The translations under genes and the position numbers were made by a program. Of a stretch of DNA of 64,000 nt, positions 25,401 through 38,100 are shown piece after piece; the first letter of the stretch is position 1, and each line of letters begins with the position of its first letter. Source of the stretch: Dromaius novaehollandiae (taxonomy: Eukaryota; Chordata; Aves; Casuariiformes; Dromaiidae); NCBI RefSeq assembly GCF_036370855.1, contig NC_088108.1, forward strand, positions 10,749,448 to 10,813,447, in the 5' to 3' direction. Under the pieces are notes generated by a model that did not search any database, was not told the origin of the DNA, and saw only the letters and a program-made list of their open reading frames with translations.

Positions 25401-28400
25401 CCCACAGGATGAGAGCTTTCCGAAGAGCCCTATTCTAGCAGCTGACCCCAAGGCATTTGCTTTTTCTATGTAAGGCTCTGTTCCAGCTCCTCAGGTTGTT
25501 TGAAAATCACCGTGCTGTGTTTTCAAGCAATGTACAAGGATTCTTTTTTTTTTTTTTTTAAATAAATTCCATGTTGCTTCTGTTCCTCACAAATCCTGCT
25601 TCTTAGCTTTGTTTGTGCCTCTGAGATAATGGTTTCCAAGGGACAACTGTGATCTCAAGAAAAGCAGACTCCAAATTTGACTTTGGGTAGGGCCCTAAGG
25701 TGGATTAGACTGTCATTTTGTCCACCTCAACTGCATGCTGTAATCAGCTTACCTGCAATATGACAGATTTAGCAAAAGTGACAGTTGCTCGCTGTCCAAT
25801 ATCATTAGGTAGCCCTACCACAGGAGCTCAGACACGGTGCTCCATCTCCTTACAAAAGCAGCTTATTAATAAACATACTGCTGGTAAATTATTTTCCACC
25901 AGCTGAAGCAGTACTTTAGGCAGAGGGCTGCCTGATCCACCCACCTATGGAAACTCAAAATCAAATTCTAGCCCAGATGAGAACAGAAAAGCAAGTAAGT
26001 TTCAAAGACTAGCATGTCTGAGGGACTGGGCTGGCTAAGCATGGGTGCAAGCCCTGCATTTACCTTTTCTACTTATCCTTTTATACAGCCAAATCATGGA
26101 GTCTACAGGGAATGGCAGTCTAATCAAAAGCCTACTGAGGTCAATGAAAACATTGCAATTTATTGGTCTTCCTTAGGATCCACTCCCCAAGGTATCGAAT
26201 AGCATCAGTACTCCTTCCCTGCTCAGCAGGGCTCTGCACCTTCCTTAACATGCTCAGTGTCACCAGGAAGAACTTGACTACTTTTCTAGGCAAATAAAAA
26301 AGGACGCATGCAGGGGAAGATCACCACCTCCTATATAAACATGTTTGTGTTGTAATGTTAAGACAAGCTCAGTAGTAATTAGATATATGTTAACTCCTGC
26401 AGCAAAATACTTAAACTAGAAAAAAATTGGCTGAGTAAATCAGAATTAGGCAAATACACCATATTTACTAAAAACTTATTTCTATTTTGAAAGGCATTCA
26501 ACACAGCTTAATTTAAATTTCCAATATCACTGCTGATGACAAAGGTTAAAAAAATAGCCCCAGTCAGACCTATGGTTCCCCTTCACACACAGCAAGGCAG
26601 CAAGACTGCATGTGGCACTGTTCCCTTCCCCTGCTGTACAACTGAAACTGTGCACCTGAGCAGACGTAGCGCTTCTCAGTTAATGCAACCCAAGAGAATA
26701 ATTTCAAAGGTCTGCATGGTAATTCCAAGATCTAGCAATTCTGCAAATAATTTCTTCAAGTGAAGAAAATGAAGTGTTTTTATTTTAACGTACACCTGTG
26801 GGGAAAGAACATCCCACTATCTAACAATGAGCTCTTTCTTGTTTAAAGACATCCTGGGAAATGTTCCAAGAGCTACACTGAAATGGAAGAATGCTCTGTT
26901 ATTTACTTTAGTTTTTTAAATTAGCACGTTTGAAATCATTCTCCCTCTCTCCCCTCCTCCCCTGCAAAAGAAAAACTTTTTCCAAGGTTGGGGCAGTTCT
27001 AATGATGCTTGCTCTGACCCTACTCCCCTCTTCTCAGGGCATGTCCAGAGACTTGAATGTTAAGAGCTTCACTTGCTGATGCTTGGAGCAAAACTCTGCG
27101 GCTCAGCCCACCCTGAAAGGTGCAGGGGGTGAACAGTGGCCAAGGAAGAAATGGATTCAGCATAGTCTCATCACAAAGAATTTAAATTGCAAGAACTGGA
27201 CTGTCAGTCAAACCCAGCTCTGAGCCACTGCCAAGCTCAAGAAAGAAAACACTGTAGGTTTTAAGCCCATTTGAATACCCTGAAAGATTTGTAAGCACCA
27301 GAGAGTCATTTTACTGCTAAGTGAATCAAACAGCTTTATCCTGGCAAGACTGTTGGTGGGGGAATAAAAATTTGGTGCTCAGGGCTCCGGCAGCTACCAC
27401 GAGGTGGCACTTTGCTGATGTGACCGGGGAGGCCTGTGGATGGACGAGAAAATGGGTTAATGTATCCTATGGAGATCAGGGGACCCCTGCCTGCTGCTCT
27501 CAAAGCCAGGAGCCAGTTATGCCACTCAGGCTGTCTACTCTAGAGTTAAATTCCTTTTAATGTAGGTGCACACTCAGCTGTCTGCCAGAGAAATACCTCG
27601 TCTCTGCCCAAAGCAATGTCAAGTCTGGCTGCTTCTGGAAAGCAATGAGAGGACACCTCAGAGACATGTGGCAGCTCCTACCAGCCCCGGCAGCGCCCCG
27701 CAGCACTTCCTGCTCTGCCCAGGGATGTCCCAGGTCTCTGCTGCCACATGCAGTCCAGCCTGCATACCCAACTCGCAGTAGGCTCCTTTCCAGCATGCTT
27801 CATCCTCCAAATTTACAAAGCCAACTCCTGCTTCGCGTTGCATCACTGCTTTAGCACACTCACACCTCTGACCTTGCTCCTCTTGCAACCTGCAGGCCGG
27901 AGGGGTTGGCCATGCAATGGGCAATGTCTTAAAAGCAAGAAGGGGACTGTGGATGGGAGCAGGGGGGAGGTGGGATACTGCTTCCATTCCTGGACACCAA
28001 AGGAACTGTAGAACAGTTAGACAGGGATGCCCTAACGCCCTGCCATGAGAAAGACTCTGATACACTTCTGGCCTAAACACCTCTTACTCGGGCTCACAAA
28101 GCCATGCTGGCTCGCGGCAGCCATTCTCTGCCACCCCACTATCCCTTGCCGTGCTCTTGCTACAGCCCAGAGCCCGGCTCCAAGGGTATTAACAAAGAGG
28201 AAGAAATACGGGATGCACGTGATACCCAACACGAGAACTGCGCCGGGGCAGGCAGCCACAGAGAGGCCACTTGCTAGGCAGCTCAGCTCAGAGCCCTTCA
28301 GCAGCTCAGTGGCATCTGGTTTACCTCCCTAAGCACCTCCTTGAGGGCTTTCCCTGCAGCAAGTCCATGTGTCCTGCCAGGCTGCCAGCACAACTTGGAG

Positions 28401-30183
28401 GCCATCCCATGTCCTTCAAATGCCGATGCAGGGCAAAGCATGGAGATCCCCCAGCTCACCAGCCTCTTCCCTCTTGCAGGACCTGCATTCAGGAGCAACA
28501 GACTTTCACCTGGCTGGGAAGTGCCTCGCACCCATCACCTCTGCAGAGTAGGAGTTCAACTGATTGAGGGCAAAACATAAGCATTTCTGATGCGTTCTTA
28601 GCTTTGACAGACTCCCTCATGAGGGAGCCAGCCGGGTCTGTGACACCCTGCCCTCTCACGCTCCCAGCATGTCCCAGTGAGATGAGCCAGACCCCCAGGC
28701 CTGCCCGCTGAGGTGCGATGCAACCGGGAAAGCAGGCACAGAGCAGCCACCGGGAATCCTCCTGCCCCCGGGCAGGCAAGAGAGCTACCCCGGCCTGCCT
28801 GGTGCCCTGCCCTGCAAGGGAGCTCAGGAAGACGAGGGGGCCACGGTGGGTGGGTAAACACACAGGGCCGGGGGGAACAGCAGAGACAGAGTTGGGGTAT
28901 GAAAGAGGAAGGTAAGGCAGAGAAGGGGCTTTTGGGGTCAAGCTGGACGTGACAGAGTGCTGTCGTGTGGGCACAGACACCAGCACAGTCCACACAGGCT
29001 TTCCCAAAGCTGCAGTGCTGCTGGGACTCCTCTGCACTTGCTCTGGGCACTTATGTTTCAGCTCCCAACAACTTAACTTGTTTTTCCCCAGAGTTTTTCT
29101 CTGAACCAAGAGATTCCATTCCCTCATACAACATGCCATTACACTGCTTGTCCCAAAAACTTTTCAAGGACTTTCCTTCATTTACCCTTGCAGCAACAAA
29201 CGTGCTAACATTTACAGTTCTCAAGTTCAACAAAGAGGCAACAAGATTTAAGAGGGCAGCATGAAGAGCACACAATGAAAAGTGTCAAAGTTTCAACAGG
29301 AAACATATAAATACCTCCCATTATCTGAAACACTTCTCTGTACAGTCAAATACTGTGGCTAAGTAGAAAAAACCCTTGACTTTTATCACCGATGCCTTCA
29401 TTCAAGGCTTTATGGTTATTTATAACCCTGGAATTGGGTTAACACAGCCAAAGTTCCTAGGGTTATTCAAGTATCTGCCACGTACATTTTAATGTTCTCC
29501 TAATCTGGATGCTAGATACTGCTTTGATTTATCCTAGAAACATACAAGTCTACAAACTCTCCCCCACAACAGGCAGGTGGTGATATTCCAAAACTCATGC
29601 TCCTGTTGCTTTCACATGATCTCTGAAAGATGTGTTCCCTTTTTTTGGCCAGCACCATCATAGCTTTATCTGGGTGTTGGCAAGAGAAATACAACTGTTC
29701 ACTTCCAGCTCTGGTCCAATTCATCCCAGAACTGACCAAATGCTGTTACCATCTGATGATTACACACAGGGATCTATTCGCTTCCACTTTGTTTTTGTTT
29801 TTTTAACACATATCCCTGCCCCAGACACAAACCCCAATAAACAAGCTAAAGGAGACTCTCCACTGGCCTTTAATGGTGTATGGCCTGATGTCCAAACATG
29901 TAGCAGACAGTTGTCTCCAGTATGGATGAGAGACAGAGCACTGAACATGCTTCATAACGCAGCAAAGTTGCTTCAAACATTCACTTAAGTTTATAAGTGT
30001 CTGGGACAAACCTACCTTTTAGAAAAGCTGGCAAAACTCTGCAGCTGCTTCATCTAGTTTCCTAAGGTGACAGGCTTATGCAATCTTGTGCCCTGTTCCC
30101 ATCTCCTCAGTTACCTTCAGTTTGTTTGCCACTTTCAGATCAACTTTGACAGAGGTTTCAGAGAGAACTAGGCCCCTACAATT
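22475..30183. other. Non-coding sequence with a GC-richer block at 27.5-29.0 kb
   Basis: Most of this interval is AT-rich unique sequence without recognisable coding potential. A CAG|GTAAGA-type minus-strand donor lies near 22713, behind only a short open frame. Between about 27550 and 29050 the G+C content rises and long frames stay open on both strands, the longest being 216 codons on the minus strand (28489-29139). That translation has no domain I recognise, and a companion frame on the same strand is also open for 150 codons, which argues for composition rather than selection. A T-rich run (25543-25559) and a C/T tract near 24309 are simple repeats. Confidence 0.5.
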
Positions 30184-30521
30184 TTATGAAAGCCGGCGTT
30201 TGACAACAGTGTTGTGGCCAAGGAAATACATTTGTTGCACATGGGAGAAGAGCTTCTGTAAGTGCTCCAGCTGTCGCTGAACTTCATAATTGGCTTCCTT
30301 TGGAATCACGCCCTGACCCAAAATAAAGGGCCAAACTACTCGATTCTGGTGACTGACAGCTGGTGGGAAGCGTGTGCTGAGGGCCAAATCATCTGCCAGC
30401 ATATGCTGGCACCACCTCCAGTGCTGTGCTAGTTTATCCCAGCTGAACTCCAGCCCTATAAACCTCAAGAGACAGGAAGCCAAATGCCAAAGCTTCAGTC
30501 CAAGAAGCATCTCTCCTTGTG
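30184..30521 (-). CDS. Candidate terminal exon of an unrecognised minus-strand gene
   Basis: Reading the minus strand, a pyrimidine-rich tract ending AAAACAG (AG at 30523-30522) is followed by a frame open for 111 codons to a TAA at 30184. The frame also continues upstream of the acceptor to an ATG at 30591, so a single-exon reading of 135 codons is possible. Codon use looks protein-like: frequent CAG, CTG, AAG and GAG, and several CpG-containing Arg codons kept inside CpG-poor DNA. The C-terminal part (VQRQLEHLQKLFSHVQQMYF) looks like an amphipathic helix. A possible ATTAAA signal lies at 29874-29869, about 310 bases past the stop. I do not recognise the family. It lies downstream of VMA21 on the same strand, the relative position of PASD1 in human, but the sequence does not resemble PASD1 as I know it. 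It may still be a chance ORF or a decayed element. Confidence 0.3.
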
Positions 30522-32582
30522 CTGTTTTAAAGGAAGTAAAAGAAACCCTGGGGAAACTACCTGCTGGTACCTTTGGTAGGATAGCTGTCAACTAATAAAG
30601 CATCACGACAGATGCAAAGCCGTTCAGCATTAGGTACTGCACTGTAATGCAACACTGCAGCTCTGCTCTCTCTCAGAGGAGGTACTATTCTTTCGGCTGC
30701 ACCAGGGAGAGAGGAGTTCAGTGATACTAAACTATCTCCACACAGATTTTCCTAGAGTCTGTACCTAGGTCAGGAAGACCAAACAGTCCTGATTTCTTTT
30801 GATGTAGGCAAGGGTACTCTCCTTCAAGAAGCTAGTTCCTCCTTCGGAAAAGCTCTTGCTCTGGCATCTGGTCACTAGGATTTTTAACCAGGCTAAATTT
30901 CCTCCATAAGAAAGATTCAGGAAAGCTGCTAACACAGTCTTATCCAGAAAAGTCAATGACAAAGAACAGTAGCAACATCAGTCTGCTCAGAAAGAAGTTC
31001 ACAAAAAGAACGACAGTTTAATGGCAGAGCGCAGATAAACTTAGAGCAGTTTAGCCAACAACAGAGACTTACAATTGAATTGCAAATCCCAGCTCCGCAG
31101 AATGTTATAATGATACTTTAAATTTTTTATTACTATTTCATAATGGCAATTAAACATAGGCATGCACATAGAGAGAAATCTGTTCTCTATATAGGGTAAG
31201 ACTTTCACTCTCTGCCAGTCTTGCTTGGGTCACCAGCCCTCAGAGCCCACCAGAGCAGACTGTCATCCTGGCTATGTGCAGGACTTGCACCCCGGAATCA
31301 ACCGGGATGCTTTGGGCTCAGCTGTGGGGCTGGAAAAGCTACCAAGCCACCAATACCACAGTGACAGTGTATGAAAGACTAGGCAGCTATGTGATTTTTC
31401 TATGCCTGTGGTCACTTCTGGGCTTCTACCAGTGGCATGCAGGCCCAACTATGCACACTGCTTGGAGACTTATCAGCATCTGAAGGCCTGACTCCATTGC
31501 TCTCTTTCACATGTTTGCAATTCTGGAGAAATCTGTTGGATTGCTGATAGCCACAGTACAAACTGGTCTCAGCCCTGGAAACAGAAAGTAGAGGTTGCTG
31601 CCTCTCTAGATGCCCTTCTTGCTGCTTGAGGAGAGTGCAGCATAGCCTTCAAGGTCTTGTTAGCTCTTGGGATCTATATTTAAGTTCCCAGCAGGATTAC
31701 CCATCACTTCCAATTGTTATAATGATTTTTATGACTAATTATGTGCTTTTACCAGTCTTTGTTTCCTGGCCATTCCTGTGTTGTTTCTATTCAATTACAC
31801 CCTACCCTAGAAGTAGGGAGAACTAGTGAGGTGGGTTGAACTGGTGCATTTTTCAGTTCAGCTGTGACTGAAGTTGTTCTGGTTCATTTCCAAGTTCAGG
31901 ATAAAACTGATCCATTGGCTTGCAACTAGCTGAAACTAGCTCATACGGAGAAAGCAAAAGTGGATGAAACAGTTGGAAGAGTTAAAGCCCTTTCTCAGAT
32001 ACCTCCTGGCCCCTTGCCAGGACACAGCACCACTCAGATTCTCAACACTGTATCACTGTTTCTCATTCCTAAATCTGGCATAAATGATGTGTGATAGCCT
32101 GAACGGAGCCAGCACTATGCCAGGGAGCAGGCAACAGAGGGCAAGGAGGGGGTTCCCCAGAAAACCCATGTCTGAGCACACATGTCCCTGCAGTGAAGTA
32201 CCCTAGAGGGATTGCTGGGAAAAAGATGAGATCAACAGGACCTGGTGAGTGTACAAGGGAAAACAGGGGTGAAACATCACATGCTTCTCCATTTCCGGAG
32301 AAGAGGAATCAGAAATACACCTGGTCTTCTCCCAGTAGGATGAGTTCAGCTTGAGCTCACCTTATGCACTGTGAAAGACCCTGACCTGAGTGAGACCCTC
32401 TGGCAAAGGAGAGGTAGGGAGAGGATGGACAAGAGGGAGTACTTTGGCATTGCACTTCAGCTCCAACAGTCCTTGTGAGGAACAGGTCTAAAAAGATACC
32501 ATTTTTCAGCTGGACCACTATCGTGGACCAGGAACCTGACCATGTTTCAGTCTGGTTCTGGTTTGGATTTAAATGTCAAAAC

Positions 32583-32614
32583 AAAAGCAAAAAAAGCAAA
32601 AAAAGCAAAAAAGC
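32583..32614 (+). repeat. Tandem A-rich microsatellite, unit A7GC
   Basis: Runs of 7, 7 and 6 adenines, each closed by GC, follow a first A4GC, giving a 9-bp period over about 32 bases. Shortly downstream a CCCCAA-type run appears twice. It is a simple sequence repeat with no visible function. In frame it would give an alternating Lys/Ser run, which inflates a spurious plus-strand ORF here. Confidence 0.85.
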
Positions 32615-34636
32615 CCACACAACCAGAACAAAAACCCCAACCCCAAACCAGGCTCAATTCTTGTCCAAGGGGGGGAAAAAAAAACCCAAACAATTTGAAC
32701 TAACTTGCAGTTCAATACCTTGATATAAGCTCTCACCAGTGTGTGCCTGGTCAGTGGTCTGGTCATCTGAATTGCTCTGCTTCTGTTTTTGTCAGTAGGC
32801 AACTGTTACTGGGATACAAACCTGCTCCACTAAACCTCTTTCAAATAGACCTCAACCTGCAGATGGAACCATTTGCTCTTTGCCTCTGGCAGTGATTAGC
32901 CAAGAACTGGCCATCAAGAGAGAGATGCTCTATATCTAAATACTAATCACATATACAACTTTGTAATCCATTTCTGACTTCGGAAATGAACCCAGCTGGA
33001 TTCAGAAGAGGATCTAAACCCAGGTTTTAATATGCTCATTGCACTGTGTACATCCTTGTCATTCTGCACTGCTCGTACTTCTTGGTACACCATGATCTCA
33101 TGAACGTGTTTGGAGTCATAGAAGGATGAATGACACCTTGCCATCCGGTACTGTAATTATCACTCATCTACTGTCCTCCCTGGGGCAGGGAATGATGTAG
33201 CCTAAAGCAAGCACATACCTCTGACAGGTGAACGCTTGTAAGCCCCATTCATAACCTCTTAGAATGATCCTTGATAAGCCACCTAGCTCATAGTAGAAGT
33301 GTGCTGGCTACGCTAAACACCTTAAAATCTCTTCATAAAATAAAGCTTCTGCCTTTGTAGTCTCTGTGGGTAGGAATGGAGTGACCAGAACGCATTCAAC
33401 GACCCACCACCCCAGAGGTTCAACATAAAAACTGTTTGGTGACAAGTCCTCATGGAGTTAAATGAGTCTGGAGTGAGAGACAGCCCTCAGGTTACATCCC
33501 CGCTGATTACACCCACCTCCTCACACACACACAAGTCGCTTGATCAGACAGGACCTGGCCTGATCTATGTGACCACTAGACCCGAGTTAGGAAAAAGGAG
33601 GAGAAAAGATGAAAGAGGAAGTAGGCCCACATATTGTTATTCCACCTGAACATTGTAAAGAACAAATGCAAAAGCCAAAGTGACAGGAATCGTGATATCA
33701 AGTAGCTTTTAGATGATAACAAAAAAGCGTTTAAAAGCTGAGCACAAGAGATTCACAGTCCTCGTAGCATGAGAGCCTGTATCTAATACCCAGTGATTTT
33801 TCTGCTACACAGTTCATTTTAGGACAACGTTCACCCTTGCAATACCAGTCCTGTAAGCCTGGGGCAGCTCTGAATTTAGGCACCTGACTGTTCAGGAACA
33901 AACATTTCTGTTTGTGAATAATTCAGAGGCCCTTGCTTATTTAGGTTCATTTCACTTCCGTGTCTCTTCTCTTTGTTTGCATCCCCCAAAACTTACAGCT
34001 AACTGGATTCGTAACTCTGGATACAGGGACCCCTCCCCAGCCTTTCTGTTTTGGTAAGAGGTTCAACAGTTTCATCAGTGACTCGTGCACACTTTGGGCA
34101 CACACAGAGCAAGCATAACCCCCAAAAGCTCAGGCAGTCTCTCCCTAGGGCATCTTGCTGCAAACTGAGACTGCTTTGTGCTCCTGGAAACGCACATTTG
34201 ACACAGTAGCTCTGCAAGAGTACATCACACACACAAGCCAGCTACTTTGTCACACTGGCAACAACATCCAGACCTACAGCTGCAATCTTAAATCACAACA
34301 GACATGGGTATCCAGCCCTCAGATGCACATGCTGCGCTTACTAGTCAACAAGAACATTTTTCTCTTGGGCGAACACAGAAACATTCCAGCTGAGTTGCAA
34401 ATAGGCAGAACTTTGCAAGTGCAAATAGCAATAGCAAAACACCAGCAAGTTTTGTTCTAAGTACCTTCAACATCTTGTGATCGTTATCTGTAAAGCATTT
34501 CACTGCCTTAGCATATTCTTCTCTCACGAAGCGTTATTACCACTATAAAATTTAATGGAAAGCCACTTAAGCTAAAATACAATATATTCTTAATTATGCA
34601 TTTCAGACATATACCCTCATCTTACAGGACATGGGG

Positions 34637-34659
34637 TGTGTGTGTGTGGGGGGGGGGGG
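34637..34659 (+). repeat. (TG)n followed by a 12-G run
   Basis: A short GT dinucleotide repeat passes directly into 12 guanines. It is a compound microsatellite, probably length-variable. No gene context. Confidence 0.9.
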
Positions 34660-34894
34660 AATTACAAACAGGTTATAGAGCTAGTTCACAAAGCATCAAT
34701 ATCCTAAAATAATCTTGTAACAAATGGAGTTTCAGGCAACATGCTAACTATGTAGAGTGACCATGCTTGCACGAAGCAGTACCACTGGCTGCAAATACAT
34801 TTAAGCCTGTAATTTTCAGCACTTTTTCAGTAATGCAAATACTAACACGTACACACGCAGCACCACCATAACAAGAAACATATTCCTGACTTAC

Positions 34895-35134
34895 CTTTGA
34901 ATCAGCCAGAAGCACCAAACCCTCTGAAATCTCCTGCAGAAGAGTTGACAGAGTTTTGCCTTATTACTCATAGAGACAGTTATATAACTGGCACCATTTC
35001 TGTAGGCAATGAGTATGTACCAATTGCACTTCCACTCAGAGATAATTCTCATTTCCCATCCCACACAGACGCATCTCAGAACAACAGCCACTCCACAGCG
35101 ACTCGGGGAGGGGCAAGGTGGGCTCGGGGATACT
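34895..35134 (-). other. Exon-like segment, strong splice signals, no known product
   Basis: On the minus strand a good acceptor (TTTTTCTTTTCATTAG, AG at 35136-35135) and a near-perfect donor (TTCAAAG then GTAAGT, GT at 34894-34893) bracket 240 bases. One frame is open throughout. The translation is rich in Cys and Trp and has no domain I recognise, and its end phase does not fit directly with the candidate terminal exon at 30184-30521. It could be an exon of a long non-coding RNA, an alternative exon of an unknown gene, or a chance pairing of splice motifs. An alternative internal acceptor (CTCTTCTGCAG) would give a 44-base exon with the same donor. Confidence 0.2.
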
Positions 35135-38100
35135 AATGAAAAGAAAAACTAACCGTATCAAAGAAAGTTCAAAAGGTCCCTGACATTTATTAAGAGATAT
35201 TGCTACTATGAAAAGGACACAGTGCAATAGTATAATGTTCCTTAGCCTGCTGAAAGCAGCTTGGCCTAGATTTTCCTGTACTGTTTGATGTGACCATTCA
35301 TGCAAACAAGAGTAAAACTTTCTCTTTGCTTTTAATTAAGCACAGAACACTTGGAAAAAGCGACAAATACAAAAGACCTTTCACTGCTGTCATCTGGATC
35401 TTCTGGGCTACTGTCGCACTGAGAATATGCAGGAATCAGCCCCATTGATTAAACTATTATTAGCAGCAAACAAACAGATGTGTTCAGTGAAAGACAGGAC
35501 AAAAAACACGCTCTGCACTTCTGGACTAGATACAGGAAAAGAAGATTATTTTACCAAAGACTCATTTGGTATTTTAGCAGAGGAAAATGGAAACATTCTT
35601 TAGCATGATGTGCAAAAGCAAAGAACTCAGCATTTTAATCTGGAGAAATCAAAATAAATAAATAACTTCTATTGTCTTAGCTCTGTTCCCACAGACAAAA
35701 CCCCATCAGCTTCCCCAAGACAGAGATTGGGTCCTGTACTTGAAATCTCACCTAAAACAAAATGCAGCTTTTAGCTGTTTGGTGGGTACTCATATCCATG
35801 AATTATTGGTGGACACAGTACACAGCCCCACAAACATACAAGGCCTGTAGCTTTAGTACAGATATAAAACTCTTATGTAAGCCATAATCCTCTCACAGAC
35901 TCCTTATTCAGTGATTTTAAGATCCACACCATAGGAGCCTGCTGGCATTCTAATGGGTTTTAACCAGTTTGGAAATGGTGAGATCCCAGTTGCACGGTAA
36001 TCCCCTCGCTGACACCTGTGGTTATTGCTGTGTATATGCCACAATCTCACAGGTTTTCAAAGTGCGCAGCATTTCTCTAGGCAAATATTTTAGTCCTCTG
36101 CAGAACTGGCGCTGTTGCTTTCTATGCTGATTGAATCACTAGGATTAATCTCCTGCAGAGTTCACTGAGGCTAACGATAATCAAGTTAAATTTACACTAT
36201 ATGATCAGAGTTTAATTAGGTACTGTTATACAACTCCTATTAATTACAGTGTTAATACCCTTATGAAATGCAGATGGAAGGGTGGGGCTGTGGTTGGAGG
36301 AGGGGGGGCAGCTTGGCTGCTCAGAAGCTTTCAGGAGAAAAGCCACATTAAAATTCTTTGCGAGTACCTTTATTTACCTGCTTGCTTCTGCCAGTGCTCA
36401 AGATAAAACAAGCTTAAAAAAATTATAATCCTACAAAATGTAAATTTAGAAGACAAGATTAAAGACCTCCCACATGCTACACTATCACCTTCTGTTTACA
36501 CCAAGAAGGAAGAATGCCATTCAAAATCCCAAAGAGCCCAAATCATTAGTAACATGCTCTGCCTAAAACCCTACCCAGAAAAGCTCTAGAATGTAGAAGT
36601 CATTTAGTCTGTACTGGTATTAACTCAGCTGAGACCAAGGCAGGTCCTCCTAGTATCAAAGAAAGTTTCTCTTTACCTTGCTTGAGTTTACCCCTCCAGA
36701 TGACCTGTTGGGTCAAGGCAGGGAAGATGCCAGCTTGCTTGAGCTCTGCGTACAAGCACTCACACGCCCTCGGTAAAGTCATCACCTCTGACGTGGACCC
36801 CTGGATCCCCAGGTGTCCCCTTGTCTCCGCGCTCCTGCAGTCTTCTCAGTGCTTTTGGAAAACGTTGTGAGGGGAGGCAGCCAACCCTAACTCCTAGGTT
36901 AGCTGCTTCTAAAACAGACATTCAAAGACATGGGACAGGGCCGATTGGGTCTTTTAGCTGCAGGCGAGGGCAAGGCTGGATCAGGAGCACAGAGGCAGAC
37001 TCCAGATTTACAGCGCTTGGTAGCTGCTCCTTTAGGAGGCAGATTGCTCCGTGTGACATTTCACACCAGAGACTAGCTCTTTGTTTTCTGTAAATCTCGC
37101 CTGAGGTGTCCCATACAAACAGCAACGCTAGTGCAGCATAGCTTCCGTTTAGCATCTGTTATGTGTGCTGTTGGATGGATTTAGTGAAATTAGTAATAGA
37201 CGTAATGCTCTATTTCTGTTATTCACATAGTAACACCAAGGGTCTGGCCTTGCACCTGTATGGTCAAAGATGCAGGTGAAGGTCTCATCTACAATAAATA
37301 ATGGAAATAAGCAACACAAAAGGGGAGGCTTGTTGACAAGAACAGATGCTGTTCTTGAACATATGGACACCTGTACGAGCTTCCTACCTCCTACTCTCCT
37401 TTTCAAACTGCTTGCTCAACAAGCATATCCCTGGGGGATAGCCTTGGCACTTTGCCATTGCTGATTATTTAAATCCCTGAAACATAAAAAATGCACTTCT
37501 TCCCTCCTGTAGTTTTTCACCCTCTTCAGACAACGGCAAGCTATCAAAGCTAACACATCTCAGCACCCCATCTTTGCATGAAACACAAGTAAAAGAAACA
37601 GTATGTTATGGTATAAGTTACTGGTTCCCCTGTCATGCCAGACACATACTCATCTTGGTAAGCTTTGGCTATATACTAAACCTGTCATTTACCAAAATGG
37701 TTGGAGCACACTGTTGCTTGGGATCCAGAAGCAAAGAGTCCTGCTAGCAAAAGTTTGCCAATTCCCATCCTACCATCCTTCTCTCACCATCAGAGTTCTA
37801 CATTTTGTATGAAGGAGTTGTATTGCCTATATGGCAATTCCACAAGTGTCTGTGTGGCCCACATGGAGCCTCCCTCGTCCCCTGAAAGCCTTTCACCCTA
37901 CAAAAGTAGAATTACACTCTCTCATGCAGGAGTGAATAGAGGCCTGAAGTGGGATGAGATATCCTCCCAGGCACAGCTTGGCCTATACACAGAACAGAGC
38001 ATTTTGATGAAATAAAACAGCCCCTTGTGACTCTTTAGCAATATTTTAAACACTTTTCATCCATGCCTTCCCTAGTCACTTCAATCCAAATCCAGATATA

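Noticed and set aside
36775..36840. Collagen-like Gly-X-Y triplets (GDKGTPGDPG) on the minus strand
   Set aside because: Only three consecutive triplets, then the pattern breaks and a stop follows shortly. The acceptor is weak and no neighbouring collagen exons are seen.
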